Made by a program: the position numbers and the translations under genes. Positions 1 to 6,544 of a DNA stretch of 11,595 nucleotides are shown in pieces (position 1 is the stretch's first letter; each line of letters opens with the position of its first letter). The notes beneath the pieces were generated by a model. It saw nothing but the letters and a program-made list of their open reading frames with translations, had not been told where the DNA came from and ran no database searches. This stretch comes from an uncultured Collinsella sp. (lineage in GTDB: Bacteria > Actinomycetota > Coriobacteriia > Coriobacteriales > Coriobacteriaceae): contig URTP01000060.1 in assembly GCA_900550835.1 (NCBI GenBank), positions 1 through 11,595 on the forward strand. The letters run 5' to 3'.

Positions 1-1
1 G

Positions 2-688
2 TCGCTCGGCCTGTCCGAGAAGCCGGTGAGCTTTAGTCCCAAGGCATACGACACGCGCGTGACCGGCAAGGACAAGGACGGCAACGAGGTGCGTGCCTGC
101 GACGACAAGCGCGTCATCGATCCGGCCCTTAAGGAGAGCGCGCTGCTGACCGGCGTCTTCAACCGCCTGGCCCGCAGCTGCTTCTACGGCGTCGCCATCA
201 AGGAGGGCGACGAGAGCCCCTATCGCAACGGCTGCATCCCCGCCGGTGCCGCCTCCGCCGCCGTGGTCGAGGCTGCCGAGCAGGCCGCCCTTGCCTTTGA
301 GCAGGCCATGTACAAGTTCGAGACGCACCGCGCGCTCGCCGTGTGCGACGACTACCTGCGTGCCGCCAACAAGCGCTGGAGCGATGCCTCCAAGGCCGCC
401 AACAAGCTCGAGGGCGAGCCGGCCAATGCCGCGATGACGCAGGCCCTCGTCGACGCCTTTACCGAGCTGCGCGTGGCGACCGTACTCATGCACGGCATCG
501 TCCCGGCCGGCTGCGAGCTCATCTGCGAGTACTTCGACATCGACCCGGTCGCCTTCTTTAGCTGGGATAACATCTTCGCCTCCACGGACGAGTTTGTGGA
601 GAGCCTGGGCGAGAAGCCCGGCGAGCACCACGTGAAGCCGCTGCCTCCGCGCTTCGACTTCTTCAGCAAGCACGAGAGCCAGTACTAA
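2..688 (+). CDS. metG: Class I aminoacyl-tRNA synthetase, probably methionine--tRNA ligase (3' part only)
   Basis: This is the C-terminal ~228 residues of a synthetase; the reading frame is open to the left edge, so the catalytic Rossmann domain, zinc knuckle and KMSKS loop lie outside the window. The visible part resembles the helical anticodon-binding domain of methionyl-tRNA synthetase: a helix around LLTGVFNRLARSCF, then FEQAMYKFETHRALAV followed by CDDYLRAANKRWSD (compare 'A...AN+Y+D' in MetG), then LRVATVLMHGIVPAGCELIC, the usual helix before the C-terminal end. The protein stops shortly after, so it has no EMAP/OB-fold tRNA-binding extension. An in-frame GTG at position 26 is an internal Val codon, not a start. 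The enzyme would charge tRNA-Met in the cytoplasm. The methyltransferase gene follows 59 bp downstream on the same strand, so co-transcription is plausible. Assignment to the class I anticodon-binding fold is fairly secure; the Met specificity is inferred from the C-terminal pattern alone. Confidence 0.75.
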   Translation, partial: SLGLSEKPVSFSPKAYDTRVTGKDKDGNEVRACDDKRVIDPALKESALLTGVFNRLARSCFYGVAIKEGDESPYRNGCIPAGAASAAVVEAAEQAALAFEQAMYKFETHRALAVCDDYLRAANKRWSDASKAANKLEGEPANAAMTQALVDAFTELRVATVLMHGIVPAGCELICEYFDIDPVAFFSWDNIFASTDEFVESLGEKPGEHHVKPLPPRFDFFSKHESQY

Positions 689-689
689 A

Positions 690-709
690 GCACGCCAGCA
701 GCGGCGTGC
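690..709 (+). other. Intergenic RNA hairpin after the synthetase gene
   Basis: GCACGCC (690-696) pairs perfectly with GGCGTGC (703-709) across a 6-nt loop, two bases after the synthetase stop codon. No T-run follows, so it is not a canonical intrinsic terminator. It may act as a 3'-end stabiliser, a weak attenuator or a Rho-type end between the two genes. Confidence 0.4.
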
Positions 710-747
710 CCGGAAAGTAGTCTATTTGGGACGGGAAGGAAAGACGG

Positions 748-1851
748 ATGTCCAAGCCGCGTCGTCGTAAGCAGAAAAAGCAGGTCAAGGCCGAGCTCAA
801 GCTTAGGCAGTTTGCCGCTACCGAGCTTTCCGACCAGCTTGCCGCCCAACACTCCGCCGCCGACCTGCCGCGCTTTATGATCGACACGGTCGCCGGCGCC
901 TATGCCCCCACCGATGCCGAGCTCATGATTGAAGGCTTTGGCGCCGCGGCCACACGCCCGGTCACGCTGCGCGCCAACACGCTCAGGGCAACCGCCGAGG
1001 GCATCGCCGCCGCACTCGACGAGGCCGGCATCGCGCACCAAACCGTTACCTGGTATCCGGACGCCTTCATCCTGCCCGAGGCCCAGGTTTCCGACCTGTG
1101 GGACCTCGACATCTACCGCGACGGCAAAATCTATCTGCAGAGCCTGTCGTCCATGATGCCGCCTTTGGTGTTGGGCGCCCAGGCCGGCGAGGACATCCTG
1201 GACATGTGCGCGGCCCCCGGTGGCAAGACGACGCAGATCGCTGCCCTCACCCAGGGCCAGGCACACCTCACGGCCTGCGAGATGAGCATTCCCCGAGCCG
1301 AGAAGCTCGAAGCCAACCTCCATCGCCAAGGCGCCAAAAACGTGCCCGTCATGCGCATCGACGCACGCGAGCTCGACGAATTCTTCCGCTTTGACCGCAT
1401 CCTGCTCGACGCCCCCTGCACCGGTACGGGCACCGTCATCAGCGGCAACGAGAAGAGTCTGCGCGGCCTCACCGAGCAGTTGCTCGGCAAGTGCGCCCGC
1501 TCGCAGCGAGCACTTCTGGATCGCGCCATGGGAGCCCTCAAACCGGGCGGCACGCTCGTCTATTCGACTTGTTCGATCTTGCCGCAGGAAAACGAGGACG
1601 CCTTGCAAGAGGCCCTCGACAAGCACATGGACTGCGAGCTTATCCCCCTCGACGGCACGCCGAGCAAAAGCGAAGCACGCCGCGCCCAGGATGCCGGCGA
1701 GGAGCCGCGCATCGAGTCCAACGCTCTCACCGAGGCAATCGCCGCGGGTCAGGTATCGGCCATCACCAACGGCATGCCCGGCACGCTCACCATCCCGCCC
1801 AGCCGCGACTTTGAGGGCTTCTACATCGCCCTGGTCCGAAAACGCGGCTAG
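748..1851 (+). CDS. RsmB/RsmF (NSUN) family RNA cytosine-C5 methyltransferase
   Basis: This 367-residue, SAM-dependent enzyme would methylate C5 of a cytosine in RNA, probably 16S rRNA as in RsmF/RsmB. The start ATG is preceded by AAGGA at 736-740 with a 7-nt spacing. Residues 1-20 are a strongly basic tail. Residues ~40-115 form the N-terminal RNA-binding part, including the RANTLR motif. The SAM-binding loop is AAPGGKTTQ (155-163). Motif IV is DAPCTGTG with Cys224 (product-release Cys), and motif VI is YSTCSI with Cys275 (the nucleophile by family knowledge). FEGFYIALVRK closes the fold in place of the common DGFF variant. Residues ~300-340 form a charged, probably flexible insert before the last strand. 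Both catalytic cysteines are present, so the enzyme should be active. The exact target base cannot be read from sequence, so no precise symbol is given. It follows the synthetase gene and probably shares its transcript. Confidence 0.93.
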   Translation: MSKPRRRKQKKQVKAELKLRQFAATELSDQLAAQHSAADLPRFMIDTVAGAYAPTDAELMIEGFGAAATRPVTLRANTLRATAEGIAAALDEAGIAHQTVTWYPDAFILPEAQVSDLWDLDIYRDGKIYLQSLSSMMPPLVLGAQAGEDILDMCAAPGGKTTQIAALTQGQAHLTACEMSIPRAEKLEANLHRQGAKNVPVMRIDARELDEFFRFDRILLDAPCTGTGTVISGNEKSLRGLTEQLLGKCARSQRALLDRAMGALKPGGTLVYSTCSILPQENEDALQEALDKHMDCELIPLDGTPSKSEARRAQDAGEEPRIESNALTEAIAAGQVSAITNGMPGTLTIPPSRDFEGFYIALVRKRG

Positions 1852-1889
1852 CGCACGGATTCAAAACTCAACAAGCTATTCCCGTGCGC
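1851..1889. terminator. Inverted repeat between convergent genes, possible bidirectional terminator
   Basis: GCGCACGG (1851-1858) and CCGTGCGC (1882-1889) are perfect 8-bp complements around a 23-nt AT-rich loop. The repeat begins at the last base of the methyltransferase stop codon and covers the last codons of the convergent small membrane protein. There is no T-tract on either side, so it is weak as an intrinsic terminator. It is the only candidate separating the two convergent transcripts. Confidence 0.35.
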
Positions 1890-2046
1890 GCTTGTCCTGC
1901 TGGTCACGGTGCTGCTTAAGCGCCTCGCGTTCCTTGCGCTCGGCTCTTTTGCCCTTAATGGCCGTAACCACAAAATAGATGACCGCGGCGGCAACGATTG
2001 CGCCCACGCATAGGCCAATCGAGCCCAACATTGCTGTGAATTCCAT
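1876..2046 (-). CDS. Small single-pass membrane protein (56 aa), unknown function
   Basis: This short minus-strand gene encodes 56 residues from an ATG at 2044-2046 to a TAG at 1876-1878. A good Shine-Dalgarno, AGAGGTGA on the minus strand (2053-2060), lies 6 nt before the ATG. Residues ~5-30 are a hydrophobic helix (GSIGLCVGAIVAAAVIYFVV). From residue 31 the chain is almost entirely charged (KGKRAERKEREALKQHRDQQ), consistent with a cytoplasmic amphipathic helix. The layout predicts an N-out, C-in protein with a positive-inside tail. No family is recognised. The gene is convergent with the methyltransferase gene and divergent from the TIM-barrel gene. The strong RBS, hydrophobic segment and clean charged tail argue that it is real; no homology evidence is available here. 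Confidence 0.65.
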   Translation of the reverse strand: MEFTAMLGSIGLCVGAIVAAAVIYFVVTAIKGKRAERKEREALKQHRDQQDKRARE

Positions 2047-2052
2047 TCCGCG

Positions 2053-2060
2053 TCACCTCT
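2053..2060 (-). promoter_or_regulatory. Shine-Dalgarno of the 56-aa membrane protein
   Basis: The minus-strand sequence AGAGGTGA ends 6 nt before the ATG at 2046. It is the main evidence that this short frame is translated. Confidence 0.65.
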
Positions 2061-2186
2061 CTTTTAAACGGGACTTTCAAGATAGCACCTCAATACCCGC
2101 CACCACAGCTCCTTCACGTTCGCCGGCCCTTCGGTCTAACGGATGGCACGGCGGGGAAAAATCAACTCGTCAAACGATTTAGCAAG

Positions 2187-2212
2187 TACAATGCTGCCGG
2201 CACCCTGCCGGC
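2187..2212 (+). promoter_or_regulatory. Candidate -10 element and double GCCGGC palindrome upstream of the TIM-barrel gene
   Basis: TACAAT at 2187-2192 matches five of six -10 bases; no convincing -35 is visible 16-18 bp upstream. Immediately downstream, CTGCCGGC occurs twice (2194-2201 and 2205-2212) with an 11-bp period. Because GCCGGC is itself palindromic, the pair also makes a perfect 7-bp hairpin (GCCGGCA 2196-2202 with TGCCGGC 2206-2212, 3-nt loop). Its position over the expected transcription start suits an operator, or a structured leader if the true start is further upstream. The gene's own Shine-Dalgarno is poor (only a GAG at 2230-2232). Confidence 0.35.
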
Positions 2213-2237
2213 CGTCATCACATAGAATCGAGCCTCC

Positions 2238-3329
2238 ATGGATACCCTCAACGACCTAAACGAGCGCGTCGACGCCTTTGTCGGCACCAGCTCCTTCGAC
2301 ACGTCAGTCACGGCAAACGACCAAGCCCCCATCGATGTTCCCGCCGAGGTTCACGAGGACATTGTCGCCTCGGTCGACTTCTCCGAGGTAGAACTTGCAG
2401 ACGAATTTACCGAGCCCCAGGTGGCCGTAACTCCCAACGGCCTTTTGCCCATGGAGCCGCTGCCCATCGACGGGCGTCTGCGCAAGGCGGCTCTCCGCAT
2501 GCCCGATGAGATCGAGGAGGCCAGCGGCTTTACGCTCTTCGGTCGTCGCATCAAGTCGCTTATCTACACCACCGACGTCGCGGTCATCCGCAACTCCAAC
2601 GCCGATGCCGTCTTTGCCGTTTACCCCTTCACGCCACAGCCGGCCATTACGCAGGCGCTGTTGACCGTTGCCGAGTGCCCGGTCTTTGTAGGCGTGGGCG
2701 GCGGAACTACGACCGGTAAGCGCTCCGTACAGATGGCAGCCGTCTCCGAGATGCAGGGCGCGGCGGGCTGTGTGGTCAACTCCCCTGCCACTGCCGAAAT
2801 GATCGAGCACATCACCAACATCGCCGACATCCCCGTCATCGCCACGGTCGTACGTTGCGACGACGATGCTCACGCCAAAGTGCGCGCCGGAGCCAAGATC
2901 CTCAACATCGCGGCCGGCAAGAACACGCCCCAGGTCCTGCGCGAGCTGCGCGAGCACTATCCCAACCTGCCGCTCATCGCGCCGGGCGGCAAGACGCCCG
3001 AGAGCATTCGTGAAACCATCGCCGCCGGTGCCAACGCCATCATTTGGACGCCGCCTTCGGCCCAGCAGCTGCAGACCGACATGATGCAGCGCTACCGCAA
3101 GATGAAGGAAGACGCCACGCCCGTCATCTCGCACGACGATGTACCCATTATCGACCAGGTTGCCGCCGCCGAGGTCAGTCAGGTCGAGAACATGAATCCC
3201 GACGTGCCGATTCCCGACGAAGTCATCGAGCGCGTTGCTTCGATCCACGATCATATCGAGGAGCGTCGCGCCAACCGTGGACTCAAGCCCTCGCTGCACG
3301 GCTTCTTCTTCCGCGGAAAGAAACGCTAG
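2238..3329 (+). CDS. TIM-barrel phosphate-binding protein of the 'hydrolase' family with long N- and C-terminal extensions
   Basis: The 363-residue product contains a beta/alpha-barrel core at ~76-290. It resembles a clostridial family of ~240 residues commonly labelled just 'hydrolase', with barrel features like KDPG aldolase or ribulose-phosphate epimerase. Core motifs in order: DGRLRKAALRMPDEIEEASG (79-98), LFGRRIKSLIYTTDVAVIRN (100-119), DAVFAVYPFTPQPAIT (123-138), FVGVGGGTTTGKRS (150-163), IPVIATVV (198-205), AGAKILNIAAG (217-227), and APGGKTPESI (248-257), the likely phosphate-binding loop. Reaction and substrate are unknown to me. Residues 1-70 are an acidic, low-complexity extension, and ~290-363 add a further tail ending in a basic FFFRGKKR. 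The ATG at 2238 is chosen because it begins the open stretch; the internal Met72 (2451) sits exactly at the core start but has no Shine-Dalgarno, so the extension is probably translated. A strong terminator follows, so the gene is probably monocistronic. Confidence 0.8.
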   Translation: MDTLNDLNERVDAFVGTSSFDTSVTANDQAPIDVPAEVHEDIVASVDFSEVELADEFTEPQVAVTPNGLLPMEPLPIDGRLRKAALRMPDEIEEASGFTLFGRRIKSLIYTTDVAVIRNSNADAVFAVYPFTPQPAITQALLTVAECPVFVGVGGGTTTGKRSVQMAAVSEMQGAAGCVVNSPATAEMIEHITNIADIPVIATVVRCDDDAHAKVRAGAKILNIAAGKNTPQVLRELREHYPNLPLIAPGGKTPESIRETIAAGANAIIWTPPSAQQLQTDMMQRYRKMKEDATPVISHDDVPIIDQVAAAEVSQVENMNPDVPIPDEVIERVASIHDHIEERRANRGLKPSLHGFFFRGKKR

Positions 3330-3340
3330 CAAAACATCTT

Positions 3341-3378
3341 GGCCCGCCCCACAAACGTGAGGCGGGCCGTTTTCGTTT
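3341..3378 (+). terminator. Rho-independent terminator after the TIM-barrel gene
   Basis: GGCCCGCC (3341-3348) pairs perfectly with GGCGGGCC (3361-3368) over a 12-nt loop, followed by a T-rich tail GTTTTCGTTT. It lies 12 bp after the stop codon. The minus-strand tail (AAGATGTTTT) is moderately T-rich, so it may also end the convergent DegV transcript 42 bp away. Confidence 0.9.
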
Positions 3379-3409
3379 GAGCGATCATGCGGCGATGTGA
3401 TGGGGCAAA

Positions 3410-4300
3410 TTAATCCACGCGCTTGTCGCCCATAAAGAAGAGCGCCACCGTACCAGGTCCGGTATGCGAGCCAATCAGAGTACCGATGTTATTAATCTCA
3501 ATCTTGCCTTTAAGCTGCGGAACCTGTTCCTCAATCAGCGCCGCAACTGCCTCGGCATCCTCGCGGCACGCCGAGTGCGACATGATGCACTTACCCGAAT
3601 AATCCGCACCGTCCTGCACGTGTGCCATCATGGTCTTAGCCATCTCGGAAATCGCGCGCTTCTTAGTGCGAATCTTCTCACGTGGCGACAGCCCACCTTC
3701 GCAATCGACCGTCATAAGCGGGCAAATCTTAAGCGCCGTGCCGATGATCGCGCTCGCAGCCGAAATGCGACCGCCGCGCAGGTAGCTCGACAGATCGGTC
3801 GAAAAGAACCAGTGGTGCAGGTTGAGTTTATGCTCCTCAATCCAAGCGGCAGTCTCGTCGAGCGAAGCGCCGCTATCGCGAACGTCGGCGGCACATTCCG
3901 CCAGCAGGCCAAAGCCCGAAGACGCCGCCAGCGAATCGATGACGCGAACCTTGCCGCCCTGGGGATAGCGATCCGCGAGCATCTGCGCCGCAACGCAGGC
4001 CGATCCATACGTGCCCGAAATACCAGACGACAACGTCAGGTGCAGCACGTCTTTACCCTCGGCAACAAACGGCTCCCAAAACTCCTCGTACTCACCCACG
4101 CTCACCTGAGACGTCTTGGGCATGGCGCCCGCGGCAATCTGAGCAAAAAACTTGTCCGGCGTAATCGACTGATACAGATCGTCCGTATAGACAACATCGT
4201 CGATCTCGTAATGAAAACACACGACAGGGATATTGCGCGACGCAAAGAACTCACGGGTTCGGTCGGCGGCGGATTCACAGGTCAGGACAAAATCACTCAT
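3410..4300 (-). CDS. DegV family (FakB-like) fatty-acid-binding protein
   Basis: This 296-residue cytoplasmic protein belongs to the DegV/FakB family, which binds a fatty acid and, with the kinase FakA, presents it for phosphorylation and entry into phospholipid synthesis. Family signatures are present in order: TSQVSVGEYEEFW (63-75), the lipid-contacting loop LTLSSGISGTYGSA (88-101), VIDSLAASSGFG (120-131), FFSTDLSSYLRGGRIS (165-180), the core LKICPLMTVDCEGGL (190-204), HSACREDAEAVAALIE (242-257), and the C-terminal IGTLIGSHTGPGTVALFF (272-289). Length fits the family (~280-300). The start at 4300 is preferred over an in-frame ATG six codons upstream at 4318: AAGGAG (4307-4312) lies 6 nt before 4300, and would fall inside the coding sequence if 4318 were used. 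The gene is divergent from the FBPase gene. No fakA is visible in the window, and the acyl-chain specificity cannot be predicted. Confidence 0.92.
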   Translation of the reverse strand: MSDFVLTCESAADRTREFFASRNIPVVCFHYEIDDVVYTDDLYQSITPDKFFAQIAAGAMPKTSQVSVGEYEEFWEPFVAEGKDVLHLTLSSGISGTYGSACVAAQMLADRYPQGGKVRVIDSLAASSGFGLLAECAADVRDSGASLDETAAWIEEHKLNLHHWFFSTDLSSYLRGGRISAASAIIGTALKICPLMTVDCEGGLSPREKIRTKKRAISEMAKTMMAHVQDGADYSGKCIMSHSACREDAEAVAALIEEQVPQLKGKIEINNIGTLIGSHTGPGTVALFFMGDKRVD

Positions 4301-4306
4301 ATGAGG

Positions 4307-4312
4307 CTCCTT
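4307..4312 (-). promoter_or_regulatory. Shine-Dalgarno that fixes the DegV start
   Basis: Minus-strand AAGGAG with 6-nt spacing to the ATG at 4300. It selects 4300 over the upstream ATG at 4318, which lacks a ribosome-binding site. Confidence 0.85.
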
Positions 4313-4492
4313 ACTCATTGCTGCGCAAATTATCGCACAGTGAGCCTACATACGGTACATATGTCCACTATTTACCAAATCGAAGCAATAATAGCGAACA
4401 TCTTTACCACCATCGTCTCCACCGGTCCCACGCATAAATAACTGAGAAAACACCTTCTGTCGTCTCCACTCAACCGCCATATCTACCTCAAC

Positions 4493-4504
4493 TAAATCGA
4501 TTTA
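4493..4504. promoter_or_regulatory. 12-bp perfect palindrome, possible operator
   Basis: TAAATCGATTTA reads identically on both strands and lies 116 bp before the fbp start. Symmetry and AT-rich ends fit a dimeric regulator site, but no regulator gene is nearby. Confidence 0.35.
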
Positions 4505-4563
4505 CCAAACCGTTCAGCCGACAATTCAGCCGCTGGCGCAAAATCGAAACAAAAGCGGCGCAT

Positions 4564-4593
4564 ACTGATAAACGTTTGACGCTGTTTATCAGT
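4564..4593. promoter_or_regulatory. 30-bp dyad directly upstream of fbp
   Basis: ACTGATAAAC (4564-4573) and GTTTATCAGT (4584-4593) are perfect 10-bp complements around a 10-nt spacer, so the arm centres are 20 bp (two helical turns) apart. The dyad ends 15 bp before the fbp Shine-Dalgarno. This geometry suits a dimer binding one DNA face. A TTGACG (-35-like) lies inside it, but no -10 is correctly spaced. If transcribed, it would form an AU-rich stem followed by TTTT. Confidence 0.5.
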
Positions 4594-4608
4594 TTTACCA
4601 GCCCCATC

Positions 4609-4614
4609 GGAAGG
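4609..4614 (+). promoter_or_regulatory. Shine-Dalgarno that fixes the fbp start
   Basis: GGAAGG lies 6 nt before the ATG at 4621. It rules against the in-frame TTG at 4576, which falls inside the dyad. Confidence 0.85.
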
Positions 4615-4620
4615 TGTTTC

Positions 4621-6537
4621 ATGGTCGCATTCGATCGCAACCCGCAAGACTTCAAGTATCTGCGCCTGCTGTCGAGACAGTTCCCCACCGAACAATCCGC
4701 GTTTACCGAAATTATCAACCTCTCGGCCATCCTCAACCTACCCAAGGGCACCGAGCATTTTATGAGCGACGTGCACGGCGAGTACGAAGCCTTTATGCAC
4801 ATCCTCAATAACTGCTCGGGCGTCGTGCGCGAACATGTCGACGAGATCTTTGGCGACACGCTTTCCTTTGACGAAAAGGGCGAGCTGTGCACGCTCATCT
4901 ACTACCCGCGCGAGAAGATCGAGCTGGTCCGCAGCCAGCACGAGGACTCCCCCACCTGGTACAAGACCATGCTCGACCAACTCATTGTGGTTGCCCGCTC
5001 GCTTTCGAGCCGCTATACGCGCTCCAAGGTGCGTAAGGCCATCCCGCGCGATTACGCCTACATCATCGACGAGTTGCTGCACACGCATCCAGACGAGAAC
5101 AACTATCGCGTGCGTTATCACGAGCGCATTATCGAATCCATCTTGGAGACCGCAAGCGCCGACGACTTTATCGAGTCGCTCGCCTCGCTCATCAAGCGCC
5201 TCGCCGTCGACCACCTGCACTTGGTGGGCGACATCTTCGACCGCGGTGGCGGCTCGGCCAAGATTATGGACCGCCTGCTCACCTACCATTCGCTCGACAT
5301 TCAGTGGGGCAACCACGACCTGCTGTGGATGGGCGCCGCCGCCGGAGAGCCCGCCTGCATCGCCACGGTGCTGCGCAACAACCTGCGCTACGACAATTAC
5401 GAGATCCTTGAGAACGACTACGGCATCTCGCTGCGCGAGCTTGTCGCCTTTGCCGATGCCACCTATACCGCCGGCGAGCCCATCAGCCCGCTGATTAAAG
5501 CCATCAACGTCCTGCTCTTTAAGCTCGAGGGCCAGATTATCCAGCGCCACCCCGAGTTCGACATGACCGACCGCCTGCTGCTCGACAAGATCGATCACGA
5601 CGCCGGCACAGTCACGCTTGCCGACGGCAGCGTGTGGCCGCTCACGACCAACGACTTCCCCACCGTCGACCCGACGGACCCCTACATGCTCACGCCCCAG
5701 GAGCAACACATCATCGACAAGCTCGTGTCCGAGTTTGTCACCGCCGATCACCTGCATCGCCATATCGATTTCCTCTACACCCACGGCTCGATGTACAAGG
5801 TCACCAACGGCAATCTGCTGTTCCATGGCTGCGTGCCGCTCAACGAGGATGGCACCTTTAGCAGCATGAACTGCCTGGGCACCTGGCACGCAGGCCGCGA
5901 TTATCTCGATTTTTGCGACCATATCGCCCGCCGAGCCTGGCGCGTCGGCGACCGCGATGCCCTCGACTGGATGTGGTACCTGTGGATCGGCTTTAACTCA
6001 CCCGCCAGCGGACGCCTGGTGCGTACCTTTGAGCGCGCCTATATCGCCGACAAGAGCACGTGGGTCGAGCCGATGGACCCGTACTTTACGCTTACCAAGT
6101 CGCCCTCGGTCTGCGACGACATCATGCGCGAGTTTGGCGTCACTCCCATGGCGTGCTCGCCGACGGGGCACATCATCAACGGCCACACCCCGGTCAAGAC
6201 CACCAAGGGCGAGCAGCCCATCCGCGCCAACGGTAAGCTGCTGGTCATCGACGGCGGTTTCTGTCGCGCCTACCACCCCAAAACGGGCATCGCCGGCTAC
6301 ACGCTCATCTCGAGCTCGCGAGGATGCCGCCTCAAGTCGCACCAGGCCTTTACCACCGTTGCCGAGGCGCTCACCCGCAACATCGATATCGAAAGCGAGA
6401 CCAACCGCTTTGACGAGGCCGACCGCCGCCGCATGGTCAGCGATACCGATACCGGCGCCAAGATTCGCAGCCAAATCCAGGACCTGCGCCAGCTGCTCGA
6501 TGCATATAGAAACGGTGCTATCGAGGAGCGTGCCTAG
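4621..6537 (+). CDS. fbp: Class III fructose-1,6-bisphosphatase
   Basis: The 638-residue enzyme hydrolyses fructose-1,6-bisphosphate to fructose-6-phosphate, the committed gluconeogenic step, in the cytoplasm. It belongs to the Firmicutes-type class III family (FBPase_2, metallophosphatase fold), not class I or II; B. subtilis Fbp has about 670 residues, so the length fits. Binuclear-metal phosphatase motifs are intact: MSDVHGEYEAF (48-58), VGDIFDRGGG (202-211), WGNHDLLWMG (229-238), FHGCVP (401-406), and INGHTPVK (519-526), followed by LLVIDGGFCRAYHPKTGIAG (540-559). The long region between GNHD and the C-terminal motifs is typical of this class. The start at 4621 is set by the Shine-Dalgarno at 4609-4614 and gives the expected N-terminus (FKYLRLLSRQFPTEQSAFTE at 11-30). 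Class III enzymes are usually Mn-dependent and, in B. subtilis, allosterically controlled by PEP; neither can be seen here. Transcription is probably controlled from the dyad-rich region upstream. Confidence 0.97.
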   Translation: MVAFDRNPQDFKYLRLLSRQFPTEQSAFTEIINLSAILNLPKGTEHFMSDVHGEYEAFMHILNNCSGVVREHVDEIFGDTLSFDEKGELCTLIYYPREKIELVRSQHEDSPTWYKTMLDQLIVVARSLSSRYTRSKVRKAIPRDYAYIIDELLHTHPDENNYRVRYHERIIESILETASADDFIESLASLIKRLAVDHLHLVGDIFDRGGGSAKIMDRLLTYHSLDIQWGNHDLLWMGAAAGEPACIATVLRNNLRYDNYEILENDYGISLRELVAFADATYTAGEPISPLIKAINVLLFKLEGQIIQRHPEFDMTDRLLLDKIDHDAGTVTLADGSVWPLTTNDFPTVDPTDPYMLTPQEQHIIDKLVSEFVTADHLHRHIDFLYTHGSMYKVTNGNLLFHGCVPLNEDGTFSSMNCLGTWHAGRDYLDFCDHIARRAWRVGDRDALDWMWYLWIGFNSPASGRLVRTFERAYIADKSTWVEPMDPYFTLTKSPSVCDDIMREFGVTPMACSPTGHIINGHTPVKTTKGEQPIRANGKLLVIDGGFCRAYHPKTGIAGYTLISSSRGCRLKSHQAFTTVAEALTRNIDIESETNRFDEADRRRMVSDTDTGAKIRSQIQDLRQLLDAYRNGAIEERA

Positions 6538-6544
6538 CTCCACT

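Larger units (their letters stand above)
4371..4600 (+). repeat. Four dispersed copies of TTTACCA
   Basis: The 7-mer TTTACCA occurs at 4371-4377, 4403-4409, 4501-4507 and 4594-4600, all in the same orientation inside the divergent intergenic region. Two copies extend to TTTACCAAA (4371 and 4501). The copy at 4501 overlaps the palindrome at 4493-4504, and the one at 4594 abuts the inverted repeat ending at 4593. They could be regulator half-sites. Confidence 0.45.
4301..4620. promoter_or_regulatory. 320-bp divergent intergenic region between the degV-like gene and fbp
   Basis: This stretch holds no convincing gene on either strand and is noticeably more AT-rich than its surroundings. It should contain the promoters of both divergent genes. 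Visible structure includes a 12-bp palindrome (4493-4504), a 10-bp inverted repeat with a 10-nt spacer (4564-4593), four copies of TTTACCA, a repeated TCGTCTCCAC (4413-4422 and 4460-4469), and TTCAGCCG twice (4513-4520 and 4525-4532). GATAAT on the minus strand (about 4331-4336) is a possible -10 for the DegV gene, but no good -35 is spaced with it. No convincing sigma-70 pair was found for fbp either. Confidence 0.6.

Noticed and set aside
685..1626. Minus-strand open frame of 313 codons opposite the methyltransferase
   Set aside because: Antisense to intact SAM-binding and catalytic motifs, and it runs into the synthetase stop without its own signals.
2304..3332. Minus-strand open frame of 342 codons opposite the TIM-barrel gene
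   Set aside because: The complementary strand carries the conserved barrel motifs; this translation is a low-complexity shadow with no plausible start signal.
4301..4318. ATG at 4318 as the DegV start (six more residues)
   Set aside because: No ribosome-binding site precedes it, and the AAGGAG for the ATG at 4300 lies within the added codons.
3464..4441. Plus-strand open frame of 325 codons opposite the DegV gene
   Set aside because: The minus strand matches DegV motifs from end to end; the plus frame is Arg-rich and lacks a Shine-Dalgarno.
4576..4620. TTG at 4576 as the fbp start (15 more residues)
   Set aside because: It lies inside the upstream dyad, and GGAAGG is correctly spaced for the ATG at 4621.
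4738..5922. Minus-strand open frame of 394 codons inside fbp
   Set aside because: Antisense to conserved FBPase motifs, valine/aspartate-rich mirror composition, and no recognisable family.
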